Positions 36,578 to 45,256 of a stretch of 64,000 bases of DNA are shown piece by piece. The notes beneath the pieces were generated by a model. The model worked only from the letters and a program-made list of their open reading frames with translations. It made no database searches and had not been told where the DNA came from. Position numbers and translations under genes: made by a program. The stretch is from an uncultured Cellvibrionales bacterium (lineage in GTDB: Bacteria; Pseudomonadota; Gammaproteobacteria; Pseudomonadales; Dasaniaceae): assembly GCA_913019905.1 (NCBI GenBank), contig CAJVZD010000019.1, forward strand, positions 1 to 64,000, read 5' to 3'. Positions within the stretch are counted from its first letter, which is position 1. Every line of letters begins with the position of its first letter.

Positions 36578-37615
36578 CTAAGATTCCGGCAGTGGGTGGT
36601 ACCATTCATTCCCATCTCCTCGCCATTTTTCAATCATCGTAAAGAATTCAGGCCCCATTGGATCGACATCTTGCATTGGCATTGAACCACGACGAATGGT
36701 GAAATCGTGCGGAGCCAACTCGCCAGCGCGTAAAAAATGTGCCTTGCCAGCTTCTTTTTTTCCCTGCTCCCATAACCATTGTCCTAAAGCAAACTCCGCA
36801 CGTGCTTCTTGATGATCTGCGGTCGGCAGTGTTTGCAATTCCCGCGCGCGGTCAGCATCGAAAGCGATATTGCCTGTTTTAACCCAATCACGCAGCGCCG
36901 TTTTATGAACTTCAGAATCGAAACCCGTGACTTTTTGCCAGGTATTATCACCGTAGGCAACATCATTGGGACGTACAATCTGACCACTTTCATCAATCCA
37001 CAAGATCGTTGGTACGTTAACCATATTGTACAGATCTGCCACCAAATGCTTAGTATCGATTAAACTGGGATGGTCCGGTTTGGCCAGCTCTATCCATGGC
37101 CTCGCTTCCTCTACGTTTTTATCCAAAGCGACGGTAATAACGGTAAACCCGTCGTCTTTTAACTCTTCATACATTTCTTGCCAACCTGGCAAGTCATTAC
37201 GGCATCCTCACCACGACGCGTATGCAGCTAACAGGATTTTTTTGCCTTTATAATCGGACAGCGCGTGTATTTCTCCGCTTAGGTCGGGCAACTTAAAATC
37301 GGGCGCTTGCAGCGAATTGAGATCCCCTCCCCTATCGGAAAATGTTGCACCTAAACTGGCGGCAGCATTGTCGACATCAATGACAAAAGGCCGATCAGTC
37401 AATCTAGCAAATTCCGCAAGATCGACCCTGCCGTCATCATCGACGGCCTGTCGTGCGGGAATACAAATATCTTCAAAACAAAATCCTTCCGGCTTCAAGA
37501 CCCAGCCAGTTTCATCGGTAAACGTTGTTGGCGAAATCATCACGGCGGTGGCCGTTGCAGTCGCGTCAATCAACTTACTGCCCAGCGCAGTAATCAGGGA
37601 TAATTTGTCGGTCAT
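36578..37615 (-). CDS. Candidate selenoprotein: TlpA/AhpC-type redoxin with in-frame UGA
   Basis: The 345-codon frame runs without any stop except a TGA at codon 136 (37208-37210). The flanking residues read LLAAYASW-U-GCRNDLPGWQ, where relatives have Cys in a W-C-G-C-R redox motif, so Sec136 and Cys138 would be the active pair. Upstream, APDFKLPDLSGEIHALSDYKG is the normal entry into a thioredoxin-like domain; downstream, GFTVITVALD and NVPTILWIDESGQIV complete the fold, so the TGA falls within one domain. Residues 1-100 include an EF-hand-like DDDGRVDLAEF. The C-terminal third has TPR-like helices and ends in a conserved-looking IRRGSMPMQDVDP block. AGAGGAAG precedes ATG 37613-37615. A hairpin 14 nt after the UGA supports recoding. 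If recoding did not occur, both halves would be useless. Confidence 0.82.
37177..37193 (-). promoter_or_regulatory. Bacterial SECIS-like hairpin after the UGA codon
   Basis: On the minus strand CTTGCC-AGGTT-GGCAAG forms a perfect 6-bp stem with an AGGUU loop. The stem begins 14 nt, and the loop 20 nt, after the TGA. E. coli fdhF mRNA has a comparable upper stem with an AGGUC-type loop about 17 nt after its UGA; the GGU of the loop contacts SelB. Shape, loop sequence and distance all fit a bacterial SECIS. Confidence 0.75.
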
Positions 37616-37888
37616 AAGCTTCCTCTTATAGTTAACGTTAAAAAAGATGTGTGAGTCACTACTTAATACCGAACTAGCCGGATCTGTCATTTCGATAGAA
37701 TAGAGATGCTTTCTACTGTACTGCAAGCGTACTGAGCAAGGCAATGATTTTGCCATTGTTTAGGTTCTATCCCTATAGGTTCTAGCCATGTGAATTTTAT
37801 CCAGCCAAGCACCGGGTTTCGCGTACCAGCTTGTAATCATTTAGAAGTAATGATTGATTCAGATTCAAACAGGCACTGTTTACGGACA

Positions 37889-37931
37889 GGGACTATTTTC
37901 TTACAGGGGCTATTATCTTACCGGGGCTATG
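37889..37931. repeat. Degenerate 17-bp tandem repeat
   Basis: Two 17-bp units, GGGACTATTTTCTTACA at 37889-37905 and GGGGCTATTATCTTACC at 37906-37922, are followed by a partial third unit, GGGGCTATG. A looser copy may precede them. The repeat sits in the 379-bp spacer upstream of the selenoprotein candidate and downstream of the kinase/ATPase gene. Nothing else was found in that spacer. Confidence 0.75.
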
Positions 37932-37994
37932 CATTCATCGAAGGAGTCGGATTGTCGCTGTTAGCCTTGCGGTTCTCACTCGGGTTTTCCGAAG

Positions 37995-39518
37995 TCAGGA
38001 AAGCCGCGCGACCACCGCCGAAAGTGTCGCGTGCTGAGTATCGATTGTGATGACAGGCTCTGTGACTCCTGGCTCCTCAAATTCATCAAGTTGCCAGGTG
38101 AGAACCACTGCATCGGCTTCTGAGGGATTGTTGCCAGCTAACTGACGGTCCGTAATTCTATTTAACAATACTTCATGTGGCGCGGTAAAATGAAGCACTA
38201 CCGGTAATACTCCCACCTGTTGGGCTATCTTATAAAACACCTCGCGCTGAGCTCTTTTCAGGCAGGCCGCATCGACAATGACATTTTCACCGAGAGTTAA
38301 TAAAACCGCACTATAGTCGGCCAAACGTTCATAAACCTGCAAGGAAACACTCTCGCTGTACAAATCCTGACCGAGATCGGATTGACTATTTTCGAACGCA
38401 TTATAACCATATTGAGTCTTCCGCAATACATCGGCGCACAGACGCAACGACGGTATTGCCGTTACAAGCTGACCTGCCCAGTATGACTTCCCAGACCCCG
38501 ACAGCCCGCAGGTGATGATTAAGCGGCCGGCGGGTCGGGACGATTGCGTTAACGGCCATGACACATGTTTCTGGATTTTCTGCCAAACTTCAGGATTAGC
38601 TGTCTGCTCGTATCGAAGGGCCGCAATCTTTGCCCGAACCACTGATCGATAAGCCGCAAACATAGGGAGTAATTGCACGCCGCTATAGTCGCCGCTCGCC
38701 ATCAAGTAGCCGTCGACAAACGCATACCCCAGGTCAGCCCGCTCCCTGATACAACAATCCATAAACAAAAAAGCAATATCGCACCAAACATCGATACAAC
38801 GCAGAGATTCGTCAAACTCCAAACAATCGAATGCCGTCAACCCAGAGTCAAGTCGAGCCAAGTTTGAAAGATGCAGATCACCGTGGCATTCTCTAACAAA
38901 ATGGTCCCGATACCGTTCTTGTAAAAAGAGACCTTGCTGTGCCAACTGATATTTTGCCTGAGTTTCTAACATCTCGATTTGAGTTGAAAAGGACTGCAGG
39001 CAATCCAGCTTTTTCAATGTCGTGAAATTTTCAAGGATAGCCTTACCGGGATCGTATACTGAGGAAAGTTGGGGCAATATTCCGTGCTGAGCAGCCAGTT
39101 TACCGCCAAATTCAAACATTTCTCCTACAGTTAACTCCTTGTTTTCCAACAACAGATCAGCTTGCAAATTGACATCGAATTGAATCATACGGACGGCGTA
39201 ATCGATGACTTCATCACCTCTAACAGCAGCCTCAGGTGCGACCAACAAAGTTCCGTTCGCCCGCAAAACGATAGGCACAACACCCAGATAGAGCTCAGGT
39301 GCAAAGGCACGATTACATCGTAGCTCTTCAGAGCAAAAGAAGTTTCTTTTTCCAATTGAGCTAAAGTCGACAAAATCAAAACAGACGGGTTTTTTTACTT
39401 TATATGCATAAACGCCCGTGAGAAAAACCCACGACAAGTGAGTTTCAATGAGTTTGACACTTTCAACTGTGTGGGAATATACCTCCGGCTTGATCATCGC
39501 GCCGGGCAATAATGACAT
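37995..39518 (-). CDS. Bifunctional aminoglycoside-phosphotransferase-like kinase and P-loop ATPase
   Basis: The 507-residue protein fuses two parts. The N-terminal 330 residues are a kinase-fold domain with HLSWVFLTGVYAYKVKKPV at the start and the catalytic loop ECHGDLHLSNLARLDSG near residue 215, followed by AFDCLEFDESLRCID. The C-terminal 170 residues have Walker A CGLSGSGKSYWA near 340 and resemble gluconate/nucleotide kinases. Such fusions are widespread, but their substrates are unknown; drug resistance is not implied. CAGGAGGCG precedes the ATG. Confidence 0.88.
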   Translation of the reverse strand: MSLLPGAMIKPEVYSHTVESVKLIETHLSWVFLTGVYAYKVKKPVCFDFVDFSSIGKRNFFCSEELRCNRAFAPELYLGVVPIVLRANGTLLVAPEAAVRGDEVIDYAVRMIQFDVNLQADLLLENKELTVGEMFEFGGKLAAQHGILPQLSSVYDPGKAILENFTTLKKLDCLQSFSTQIEMLETQAKYQLAQQGLFLQERYRDHFVRECHGDLHLSNLARLDSGLTAFDCLEFDESLRCIDVWCDIAFLFMDCCIRERADLGYAFVDGYLMASGDYSGVQLLPMFAAYRSVVRAKIAALRYEQTANPEVWQKIQKHVSWPLTQSSRPAGRLIITCGLSGSGKSYWAGQLVTAIPSLRLCADVLRKTQYGYNAFENSQSDLGQDLYSESVSLQVYERLADYSAVLLTLGENVIVDAACLKRAQREVFYKIAQQVGVLPVVLHFTAPHEVLLNRITDRQLAGNNPSEADAVVLTWQLDEFEEPGVTEPVITIDTQHATLSAVVARLS

Positions 39519-39592
39519 GAAAACGCCTCCTGATCACAGCTCTAACGCGAATAGTATGTTCGACTACACCGTCGGTATTAACGTGCCGGCAA

Positions 39593-40450
39593 TTAATCTG
39601 TTGCAAGCTTCCACACTTCACCGTCACGTTTAATGTAACCCGCCGTCGGCGTCGCAAAATGAGTCCCAATGATGAGAGTCGATGAATCAGCATGAGCGGC
39701 GAACTCTCGGCGCCTTGTTTCCGTACTTTCATTCGAATCTGTATCCACAACCGCCGCCCATTCCGGGTGCGCCATTTGGCAGGGATGATGGACAAAATCG
39801 CCGGTAATGAGCGCTTTTTCGCCTTTAGATTCTATCTGGATACTCACATGCCCGGGCGTATGGCCGTGAGTTGGAACAAGTTGAATTTCTTTACAAATCA
39901 ATGCATCGGTTGCCACGAGATCTATCAAGCCTGCTGCTGCAATTGGATCAACCGAATCTGCCATGACTTGACGTTGTTCGTCATCACCTTCCACGTTCCA
40001 ATGCTCGAATTCTGTTTTGGCAATCAAATACCGTGCGTTCGGAAATGTGGGCAACCACTCGTCTTCAACCAGCATAGTGTTCCAACCAACATGATCAACA
40101 TGCAAATGGGTACAAAGAACCGTATCGATTGTTTCCCGTTCATACCCCTCGCTTGCCAGATCCCTCAAAAACTCTGTCTGTAAAAAACTCCAGTCACGCA
40201 TTGCGCGTTTTTTGTCATTGCCAATGCAGGTATCGACAATAATTCTTCGGCCGGGAGCTTCAACTACCAACGCGTGGATCGACATCTTTAACTTCCCACC
40301 ATCACTGGCAAAGTGTGGAAAGAGCCAGTCTATTTCCCTGACATTCTCAGGCGTAGCTTGCGGTAACAAAAAGCGAGTGCCACCCGTGGTTTCCATTTCT
40401 ACAATTCGGGTTACCGTCACATCCCCTATGGTCCATTTTCCACCGTGCAT
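39593..40450 (-). CDS. Metallo-beta-lactamase-fold hydrolase, AHL-lactonase-like
   Basis: The 285-residue soluble protein has the metal-binding motif LCTHLHVDHVGWN near residue 105, an early SIHALVVEAPGRRIIVDTC strand, PTHGHTPGHVSIQIE near 185 and ITGDFVHHP near 210. The layout matches the group that includes AHL lactonases and organophosphate hydrolases, but the substrate cannot be assigned. No signal peptide is seen, so it is cytoplasmic. Confidence 0.88.
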   Translation of the reverse strand: MHGGKWTIGDVTVTRIVEMETTGGTRFLLPQATPENVREIDWLFPHFASDGGKLKMSIHALVVEAPGRRIIVDTCIGNDKKRAMRDWSFLQTEFLRDLASEGYERETIDTVLCTHLHVDHVGWNTMLVEDEWLPTFPNARYLIAKTEFEHWNVEGDDEQRQVMADSVDPIAAAGLIDLVATDALICKEIQLVPTHGHTPGHVSIQIESKGEKALITGDFVHHPCQMAHPEWAAVVDTDSNESTETRRREFAAHADSSTLIIGTHFATPTAGYIKRDGEVWKLATD

Positions 40451-40572
40451 AATTTTCCCTTTTCTTATTCTTCACAATAAACTAACACCGCATATATATG
40501 GCTACCACGTCTGATCAAAAATTTTCACTACGTCCCGCCGATCAACTTTTCCTTATACTGCAGTCCTATCCA

Positions 40573-40631
40573 ATTGCACCCTATCTATTGTAGCCCTATC
40601 TATTGTAGCCCTATCTATTGTAGCCCTATCT
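40573..40631. repeat. Four tandem copies of a 15-bp repeat
   Basis: Three identical 15-bp units ATTGTAGCCCTATCT (40587-40631) follow a 14-bp variant ATTGCACCCTATCT at 40573-40586. They lie between the MBL gene's promoter side and the 3' end of the next minus-strand gene. Perfect identity of three units suggests recent expansion. Confidence 0.92.
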
Positions 40632-40697
40632 ACAAAAAATAGCGGCTAGAATGTAGTACGGAAAAAAGCCATTGACTCAAAAACCTATTCTTAGATT

Positions 40698-41429
40698 CTA
40701 TCGCGTGTCTATTCTATCGACATCGGCTTCATCCACTAGCGAATAATGGTACTCCAGCGCTTCCAGTAATTTTTCAGCATGAGGCGTTTTTTTTGAGACG
40801 ATAAAAAAAAGATCCATACGCTGTACCGACAATGCGTGTAAAAGTTCTCGTTCTCGCGCAGTTAAAATATTACCGATAGGGTGTTCATAATCTAAAAGAT
40901 AGGAAATACGACCTTTCAAAAGCATTTTTACAGCACTTCTGTGGGAGTTTATATTACTGATATCGCCCAAATTTTCGCTCTGCATTAACAAAATACGACG
41001 GCGACTACCGTACTGAAACCCTCTAATGAGTCCGACATTACTCAGGTCGGCTAAATAGTTTTCTGTTGTTGGTAACGGCGTTGACACCAGCGCATACAAA
41101 TTAAGCTCGATACGGTCTACCGGCTCACTACTATACAAAACATTACTTTCTTCACCAGAGGCAGTTGTCGTCTTGATTCCGAGGGATATATCCGTTGTCC
41201 CCGAGATCAGGTTACTCACGAGGCGCTGAGGAGGATAAGCAGCGACGTGATACTCCCGTCCCATTGAATCCAGAGTTGCAGTGAGGATATCCGTGAGAAT
41301 GCCGGTTGGCGCTTTATTTGGGACGATATTATAAAGAGGCGGAAAGTGAGTAACCCCTATCTCAAGCGGTCTGGCAAAGCTTGACACAGCATGCGCACAC
41401 AGTAACAAGACAATAGATAAAAACCGCAT
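40698..41429 (-). CDS. Periplasmic solute-binding protein, SBP_bac_3-like
   Basis: The 243-residue product has a signal peptide (MRFLSIVLLLCAHAVSSFA) and a type 2 periplasmic-binding fold beginning RPLEIGVTHFPPLYNIVP, with TGILTDILTATLDSMGREY and AYPPQRLVSNLISGTTDISLG. This resembles amino-acid-binding proteins of the SBP_bac_3 family and stand-alone homologues. No permease or ATPase genes adjoin it, so it may be an orphan sensor or receptor. GAGGAGGTATTTC is an ideal ribosome site. Confidence 0.82.
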   Translation of the reverse strand: MRFLSIVLLLCAHAVSSFARPLEIGVTHFPPLYNIVPNKAPTGILTDILTATLDSMGREYHVAAYPPQRLVSNLISGTTDISLGIKTTTASGEESNVLYSSEPVDRIELNLYALVSTPLPTTENYLADLSNVGLIRGFQYGSRRRILLMQSENLGDISNINSHRSAVKMLLKGRISYLLDYEHPIGNILTARERELLHALSVQRMDLFFIVSKKTPHAEKLLEALEYHYSLVDEADVDRIDTR

Positions 41430-41771
41430 GAAATACCTCCTCTGCCTTTTAGTTTAACAGAATATTGCGAGTCATTTGCAGTTGCAGTTGATTCTCAACA
41501 CAAACAGTAAACGGACTGCTCCGATTAGAAACCCCGCCAAACGTGAATTTATCAGTACGTCTAAAGAGCCGTATTTTTATCGGTGATACAAATTACGACT
41601 CGAGTCCGGCTCTGTCGGTATCGGCTCACGCTGCAAAACCCCGTTACCAGAACAACTATTTCACAGAGACCCTTGACTTAAAGTGTACTCTAAGTTGCAT
41701 AATCATATTTAATTACAAATCACGAAAGCCAGTTTCTAAATTTCCCACCAGTAAAACACGAGGAAGCCGCA
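41430..41771. other. Divergent spacer before the molybdenum hydroxylase genes
   Basis: This 342-bp region separates the solute-binding protein gene from iorA-like and must contain both promoters. No clear dyad, riboswitch or small gene was found. Confidence 0.45.
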
Positions 41772-42218
41772 ATGAATCTAACTGTAAACGACATCAATTA
41801 TAAGGTGGATGTTGAAGACGATACGCCCCTGCTGTGGGTTTTGAGAGACTCGCTGGGATTAAAAGGGACGAAGTTTGGATGCGGCATCGCCCAGTGCGGC
41901 GCTTGTTCAGTGATGATCAACGGTGTTTTACAAAGAAGCTGCAGTGTTCCAATAGCAGCGGTAAAGGATAGTCACATTCGCACAATCGAGGGCTTATCTG
42001 ATGACAACAGCCATCCAGTGCAGCAGGCATGGATCGAAGAAGATGTACCGCAATGCGGCTATTGCCAGTCCGGACAAGTGATGGCGGCGACCGCTTTACT
42101 GGCGCAAACCCCAAAGCCCAGCGATGAACAAATTGACCAGGCGATGACCAATATTTGCAGATGCGGCAGCTATTCCAGAATACGAAAAGCTATTCATCGC
42201 GCTGCCGATTCACTATAA
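41772..42218 (+). CDS. [2Fe-2S] subunit of an IorAB-type molybdenum hydroxylase
   Basis: The 148-residue protein has a plant-type [2Fe-2S] domain with cysteines in [12 protein letters not shown] and a fourth in RSCSVP (residues 37, 42, 45 and 57), then the four-helix second cluster domain with QCGYCQSGQ and NICRCGSY. It passes electrons from the molybdenum subunit encoded 16 bp downstream. Together they resemble isoquinoline 1-oxidoreductase and related aldehyde or N-heterocycle hydroxylases. ACGAGGAAG precedes the ATG. Confidence 0.93.
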   Translation: MNLTVNDINYKVDVEDDTPLLWVLRDSLGLKGTKFGCGIAQCGACSVMINGVLQRSCSVPIAAVKDSHIRTIEGLSDDNSHPVQQAWIEEDVPQCGYCQSGQVMAATALLAQTPKPSDEQIDQAMTNICRCGSYSRIRKAIHRAADSL

Positions 42219-42234
42219 ACGGGATACTTACATT

Positions 42235-44451
42235 ATGACTAAGACCTTAAAAAGAAGGCTGTTCCTTAAAACCGCCGCTCTGTCGAGTGGTGGATTGGCT
42301 TTAGGGTTCAGCCTCCCTGGCTGCGCCGTAAAGCCGGGCGGCCCTAATGAAACTGACTCTTCCTCAATCGAGGATGCTACCACTAGCGCTGTCTCGGCCT
42401 GGTTAACCATCGACAGCGACGGTGTCATTACGATCAAAGTACCGTCTTCCGAAATGGGACAGGGAGTCCATACGTCTTTGCCCATGATTATCGCCGATGA
42501 ACTTGACGCAAATTGGGCCCACGTTCGTTCGAAGACAGCACCAGTTACTGCAATGTTTGTGAATCCACTCACCGGAGGGCGTGGCACCGGTGGCAGTTCT
42601 GCGGTGCGCCGCTGGTGGCCCAGTATTGCAAAGGCTGGCGCAGCCGCTCGAGAAATGCTCTTGGTAGCCGCTTCCCAATTGTGGGATGTTCCACTATCCG
42701 AACTGACAACATCCAATAGTGAAGTTCTTCATAAAGAGAGCAATAGAAGAGCAAGTTACGGGGCACTCGCGGAAGCCGCCAGTAAACTTGAACCGCCCAC
42801 AGACCCGACAATCAAGAAAACATCTCAGTACACTATCATCGGGGAAGCCAAGAAACGCCTGGACACGCCCTCAAAGGTAAATGGGGCGGCCATCTTCGGC
42901 ATCGACGTCGAAGTTCCAGGTATGTTATATGCCACGATCGCAGCGTCCCCTAATTTTGTCGGCACATTAATAAGCATGGACGAAAACGCGGCCAGAGCCA
43001 CAAAAGGTGTGCAGCATATTGTCAGTTTGCCCGCCGCCGCTCAGGTGGCAGCGAATATCCAGAGTATTGTCGCAATGCCGGATTCGGTAGCTGTTGTTGC
43101 CGATAGTTATTGGCACGCCAAGAAAGGCTTACAAGCACTGAATCCGCAATTTGATGATGGGGATGTAAATGCCGTTAATGATGCATCTCTCCACAATAAT
43201 TTAATGCAGGCTCTGAACGAACCGGGTGTCACGGTGCGTCACGACGGAGACATAGAAGAAAGTTTTCGCAATGCCTCGCAGCTTCTCGAAGCAGACTTCA
43301 CGGTTCCTTTTCTAGCCCATCTAACGATGGAACCAATGAACTGCACGGCTCATTACAAAAAAACCAACGGAATCGAAAGTCTTGAGATCTGGGCGCCGAC
43401 GCAAGGGGAATCACATGCGTTGAATATCTTACAGCGGGCTCTTGGTTTAGCGCCGGATCAAATCACGCTGCATACAACACTTATGGGCGGGGGTTTTGGT
43501 CGACGCTATGAAGCCGATTTTATTTTGCAGGCTGCACTTATTTCAAAAGCTGTCGCAAAACCGGTCAAAATGCTCTGGTCCCGAGAGGAGGATCTGCAAC
43601 ATGATTATTACCGGCCCGCGAGTGCCTCGAGGTTTAAAATAGGCCTGGATAAGACAGGGCTGCCAACCGCCTGGCAAAATAAAGTCGTTTGTCCCTCGGT
43701 AGCCCAGCGTAATTTCTCTTTTGCAGTATCCAAAGGTGTCGATCCGTTTTCGATCGAGGGCGCAGTTAACATACCCTATTCCATTCCCGACCAATTAGTC
43801 ACTTTGAAGCAGCAGGATACTCATATCCCAGTCGGCAGTTGGCGGTCGGTCGGCAGCAGCCATAACGGTTTTTATGTTGAAAGTATGATGGATGAAATTG
43901 CCGCCGCCGGTGGACAGGACCCGTTTGATCTTCGTCGTCGTTTACTCCAACATGAACCACGTTTTTTAAAGGTGCTGGATGTATTGGAGAAGCAGTCAGG
44001 ATGGCAAGAAAAGCCGGCCAATAACCGTTTCCGAGGTATGGCAATTCATAAAAGTTTCGCCTCTATTGTCGGTGAGGTCGCAGAAATATCCATCAGTGAA
44101 ACCGGAGCAATTATCGTCCACAAAATGACCTGTGTGGTCGACTGCGGCCGAGTCGTCAATCCCCGTATAATAGAATCGCAAATGGAGGGCTCCATGATTG
44201 ATGGCTTGACGGCGGCTTTGCGTGGCGGCATTCACGTAAAAAACGGTAGAGTCGAACAAGCAAATTTTGATACCTATAAACTCATGCGTCTTAAAGAAGT
44301 ACCCGAAATGGCCATTCACATTATCGAGAATGACGAAGCTCCTGGAGGCGTTGGCGAACCCGCAGTTCCACCCAGCATGCCTGCGTTAGCCAATGCACTG
44401 TATTCAGCCTCCGGTAAGCGGGTTAAATCGCTGCCTATTGAAGTCACGTAA
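42235..44451 (+). CDS. Molybdopterin-binding subunit, xanthine dehydrogenase/IorB type
   Basis: The 738-residue protein opens with a Tat signal (KRRLFLKTAALSSGGLALG) that ends in SLPGC, so it may be exported as a lipoprotein. Moco-binding blocks include SSEMGQGVHTSLPMIIADEL near 65, TLMGGGFGRRYEADF near 420, and GGVGEPAVPPSMPALANAL near the end with the active-site Glu. With the [2Fe-2S] subunit it should hydroxylate an aldehyde or N-heterocycle in the periplasm. A cytochrome c partner and the XdhC-type maturation factor that often accompany such enzymes are absent from the window. Confidence 0.93.
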   Translation: MTKTLKRRLFLKTAALSSGGLALGFSLPGCAVKPGGPNETDSSSIEDATTSAVSAWLTIDSDGVITIKVPSSEMGQGVHTSLPMIIADELDANWAHVRSKTAPVTAMFVNPLTGGRGTGGSSAVRRWWPSIAKAGAAAREMLLVAASQLWDVPLSELTTSNSEVLHKESNRRASYGALAEAASKLEPPTDPTIKKTSQYTIIGEAKKRLDTPSKVNGAAIFGIDVEVPGMLYATIAASPNFVGTLISMDENAARATKGVQHIVSLPAAAQVAANIQSIVAMPDSVAVVADSYWHAKKGLQALNPQFDDGDVNAVNDASLHNNLMQALNEPGVTVRHDGDIEESFRNASQLLEADFTVPFLAHLTMEPMNCTAHYKKTNGIESLEIWAPTQGESHALNILQRALGLAPDQITLHTTLMGGGFGRRYEADFILQAALISKAVAKPVKMLWSREEDLQHDYYRPASASRFKIGLDKTGLPTAWQNKVVCPSVAQRNFSFAVSKGVDPFSIEGAVNIPYSIPDQLVTLKQQDTHIPVGSWRSVGSSHNGFYVESMMDEIAAAGGQDPFDLRRRLLQHEPRFLKVLDVLEKQSGWQEKPANNRFRGMAIHKSFASIVGEVAEISISETGAIIVHKMTCVVDCGRVVNPRIIESQMEGSMIDGLTAALRGGIHVKNGRVEQANFDTYKLMRLKEVPEMAIHIIENDEAPGGVGEPAVPPSMPALANALYSASGKRVKSLPIEVT

Positions 44452-44743
44452 AATTGGGGTGGCGTTAGGAAGTACAGTACTTTCCAGCGGCACGATGATA
44501 AGGGAGCTATCACGGCGCCGCAGATTTCTTTGATTTTTCTGCCTTGCATTTTCTAGCGTTACAAATCGTCAATTGTCCACTCCACCACGGCCCGAGCATC
44601 TCGGTTCTGAGATGTCATATCGTCGACAAATTGAGAAATAAGCGTTTAAAACGGTACAATCAGCAAGCACATTTTTTTGACTAGTTGATGCTTAAGATAA
44701 CAAAAAACTATATTTATTTGCTATTTATCAATGACTTATAGAT

Positions 44744-44758
44744 TTGTGCGGCGCACAA
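44744..44758. promoter_or_regulatory. Phasin operator 1
   Basis: TTGTGC-GGC-GCACAA is a perfect 6-bp dyad with a 3-bp centre. The same arms recur at 44806-44820. This copy lies just upstream of the -35 element. A PHA-responsive repressor of the PhaR type is a reasonable but unproven binder. Confidence 0.75.
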
Positions 44759-44766
44759 AAATAAAT

Positions 44767-44795
44767 TTGACAGAAGGCTTATCTGAGCATAATAT
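44767..44795 (+). promoter_or_regulatory. Sigma-70-type promoter of the phasin genes
   Basis: TTGACA at 44767-44772 is a perfect -35 hexamer. CATAAT at 44788 (15-bp spacing) or TAATAT at 44790 (17-bp spacing) can serve as -10. Transcription would start near 44801, directly before operator 2. Confidence 0.7.
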
Positions 44796-44805
44796 ACACC
44801 CCATA

Positions 44806-44820
44806 TTGTGCAGTGCACAA
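44806..44820. promoter_or_regulatory. Phasin operator 2
   Basis: TTGTGC-AGT-GCACAA repeats the arms of operator 1 exactly with a different 3-bp centre. It overlaps the expected transcription start. The spacing of 62 bp centre to centre, about six helical turns, would allow looping around the promoter. Confidence 0.75.
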
Positions 44821-44857
44821 AACGTGTGTTCATGACCTTTTTAAACGGAGTATAGAT

Positions 44858-45202
44858 ATGAGTATTTTTCAGAACCTACAAGAGTCGATTGCCCCATTCA
44901 TTGAAAAGCAGCAAGAATCTGGTGTGCTACAGACGGCTTACTTCAAAGAAACTATTAGCCGTACGGGTGAAACGTTGACTACATTGACAACGGACGGTAC
45001 GAGCTATCTGACGGATCTGACAAAGTCTGACTCTTTCTCCAGCGCTCTACAAACTCATATTGCGTTTGAAGATAATCTCAAAGCTACTATTATCGACGCT
45101 ACAAAAGCAAACTTGTCGGCGGCTACGTCTCTGTTCGAAGAACTCACCACATTGTTTAACATCAACCGCGAAATGACAGCACCGGCCAACGAAATAGCTT
45201 AA
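44858..45202 (+). CDS. Phasin family protein 1
   Basis: The 114-residue protein is entirely helical and amphipathic, with heptad-like spacing and no cysteines, as in phasins that coat polyhydroxyalkanoate granules. It begins MSIFQNLQESIAPFIEKQQ. A longer frame from 44813 exists, but GGAG at 44847-44850 sits at the right place for ATG 44858. It is followed after 54 bp by a second phasin gene and is controlled by a promoter bracketed by two operators. No phaC synthase gene is in the window. Confidence 0.82.
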   Translation: MSIFQNLQESIAPFIEKQQESGVLQTAYFKETISRTGETLTTLTTDGTSYLTDLTKSDSFSSALQTHIAFEDNLKATIIDATKANLSAATSLFEELTTLFNINREMTAPANEIA

Positions 45203-45256
45203 TCGCCATTGACTTGAATCGTAACCGCTAACACAATTTTATTGAGAGAGTACAAC

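Noticed and set aside
36578-37756. Two separate genes (36578-37192 and 37208-37756) or a simple pseudogene at the redoxin locus
   Set aside because: Both halves belong to one thioredoxin-like domain in the same frame, the only interruption is TGA at the redox Cys position, and a SECIS-like hairpin follows. A stop mutation remains the null hypothesis but explains less. The frame upstream of ATG 37615 has no Shine-Dalgarno sequence.
37790-38050. 86-codon plus-strand frame over the 17-bp repeat
   Set aside because: Its reading is driven by the repeat and by the antisense of the kinase/ATPase gene; no ribosome site.
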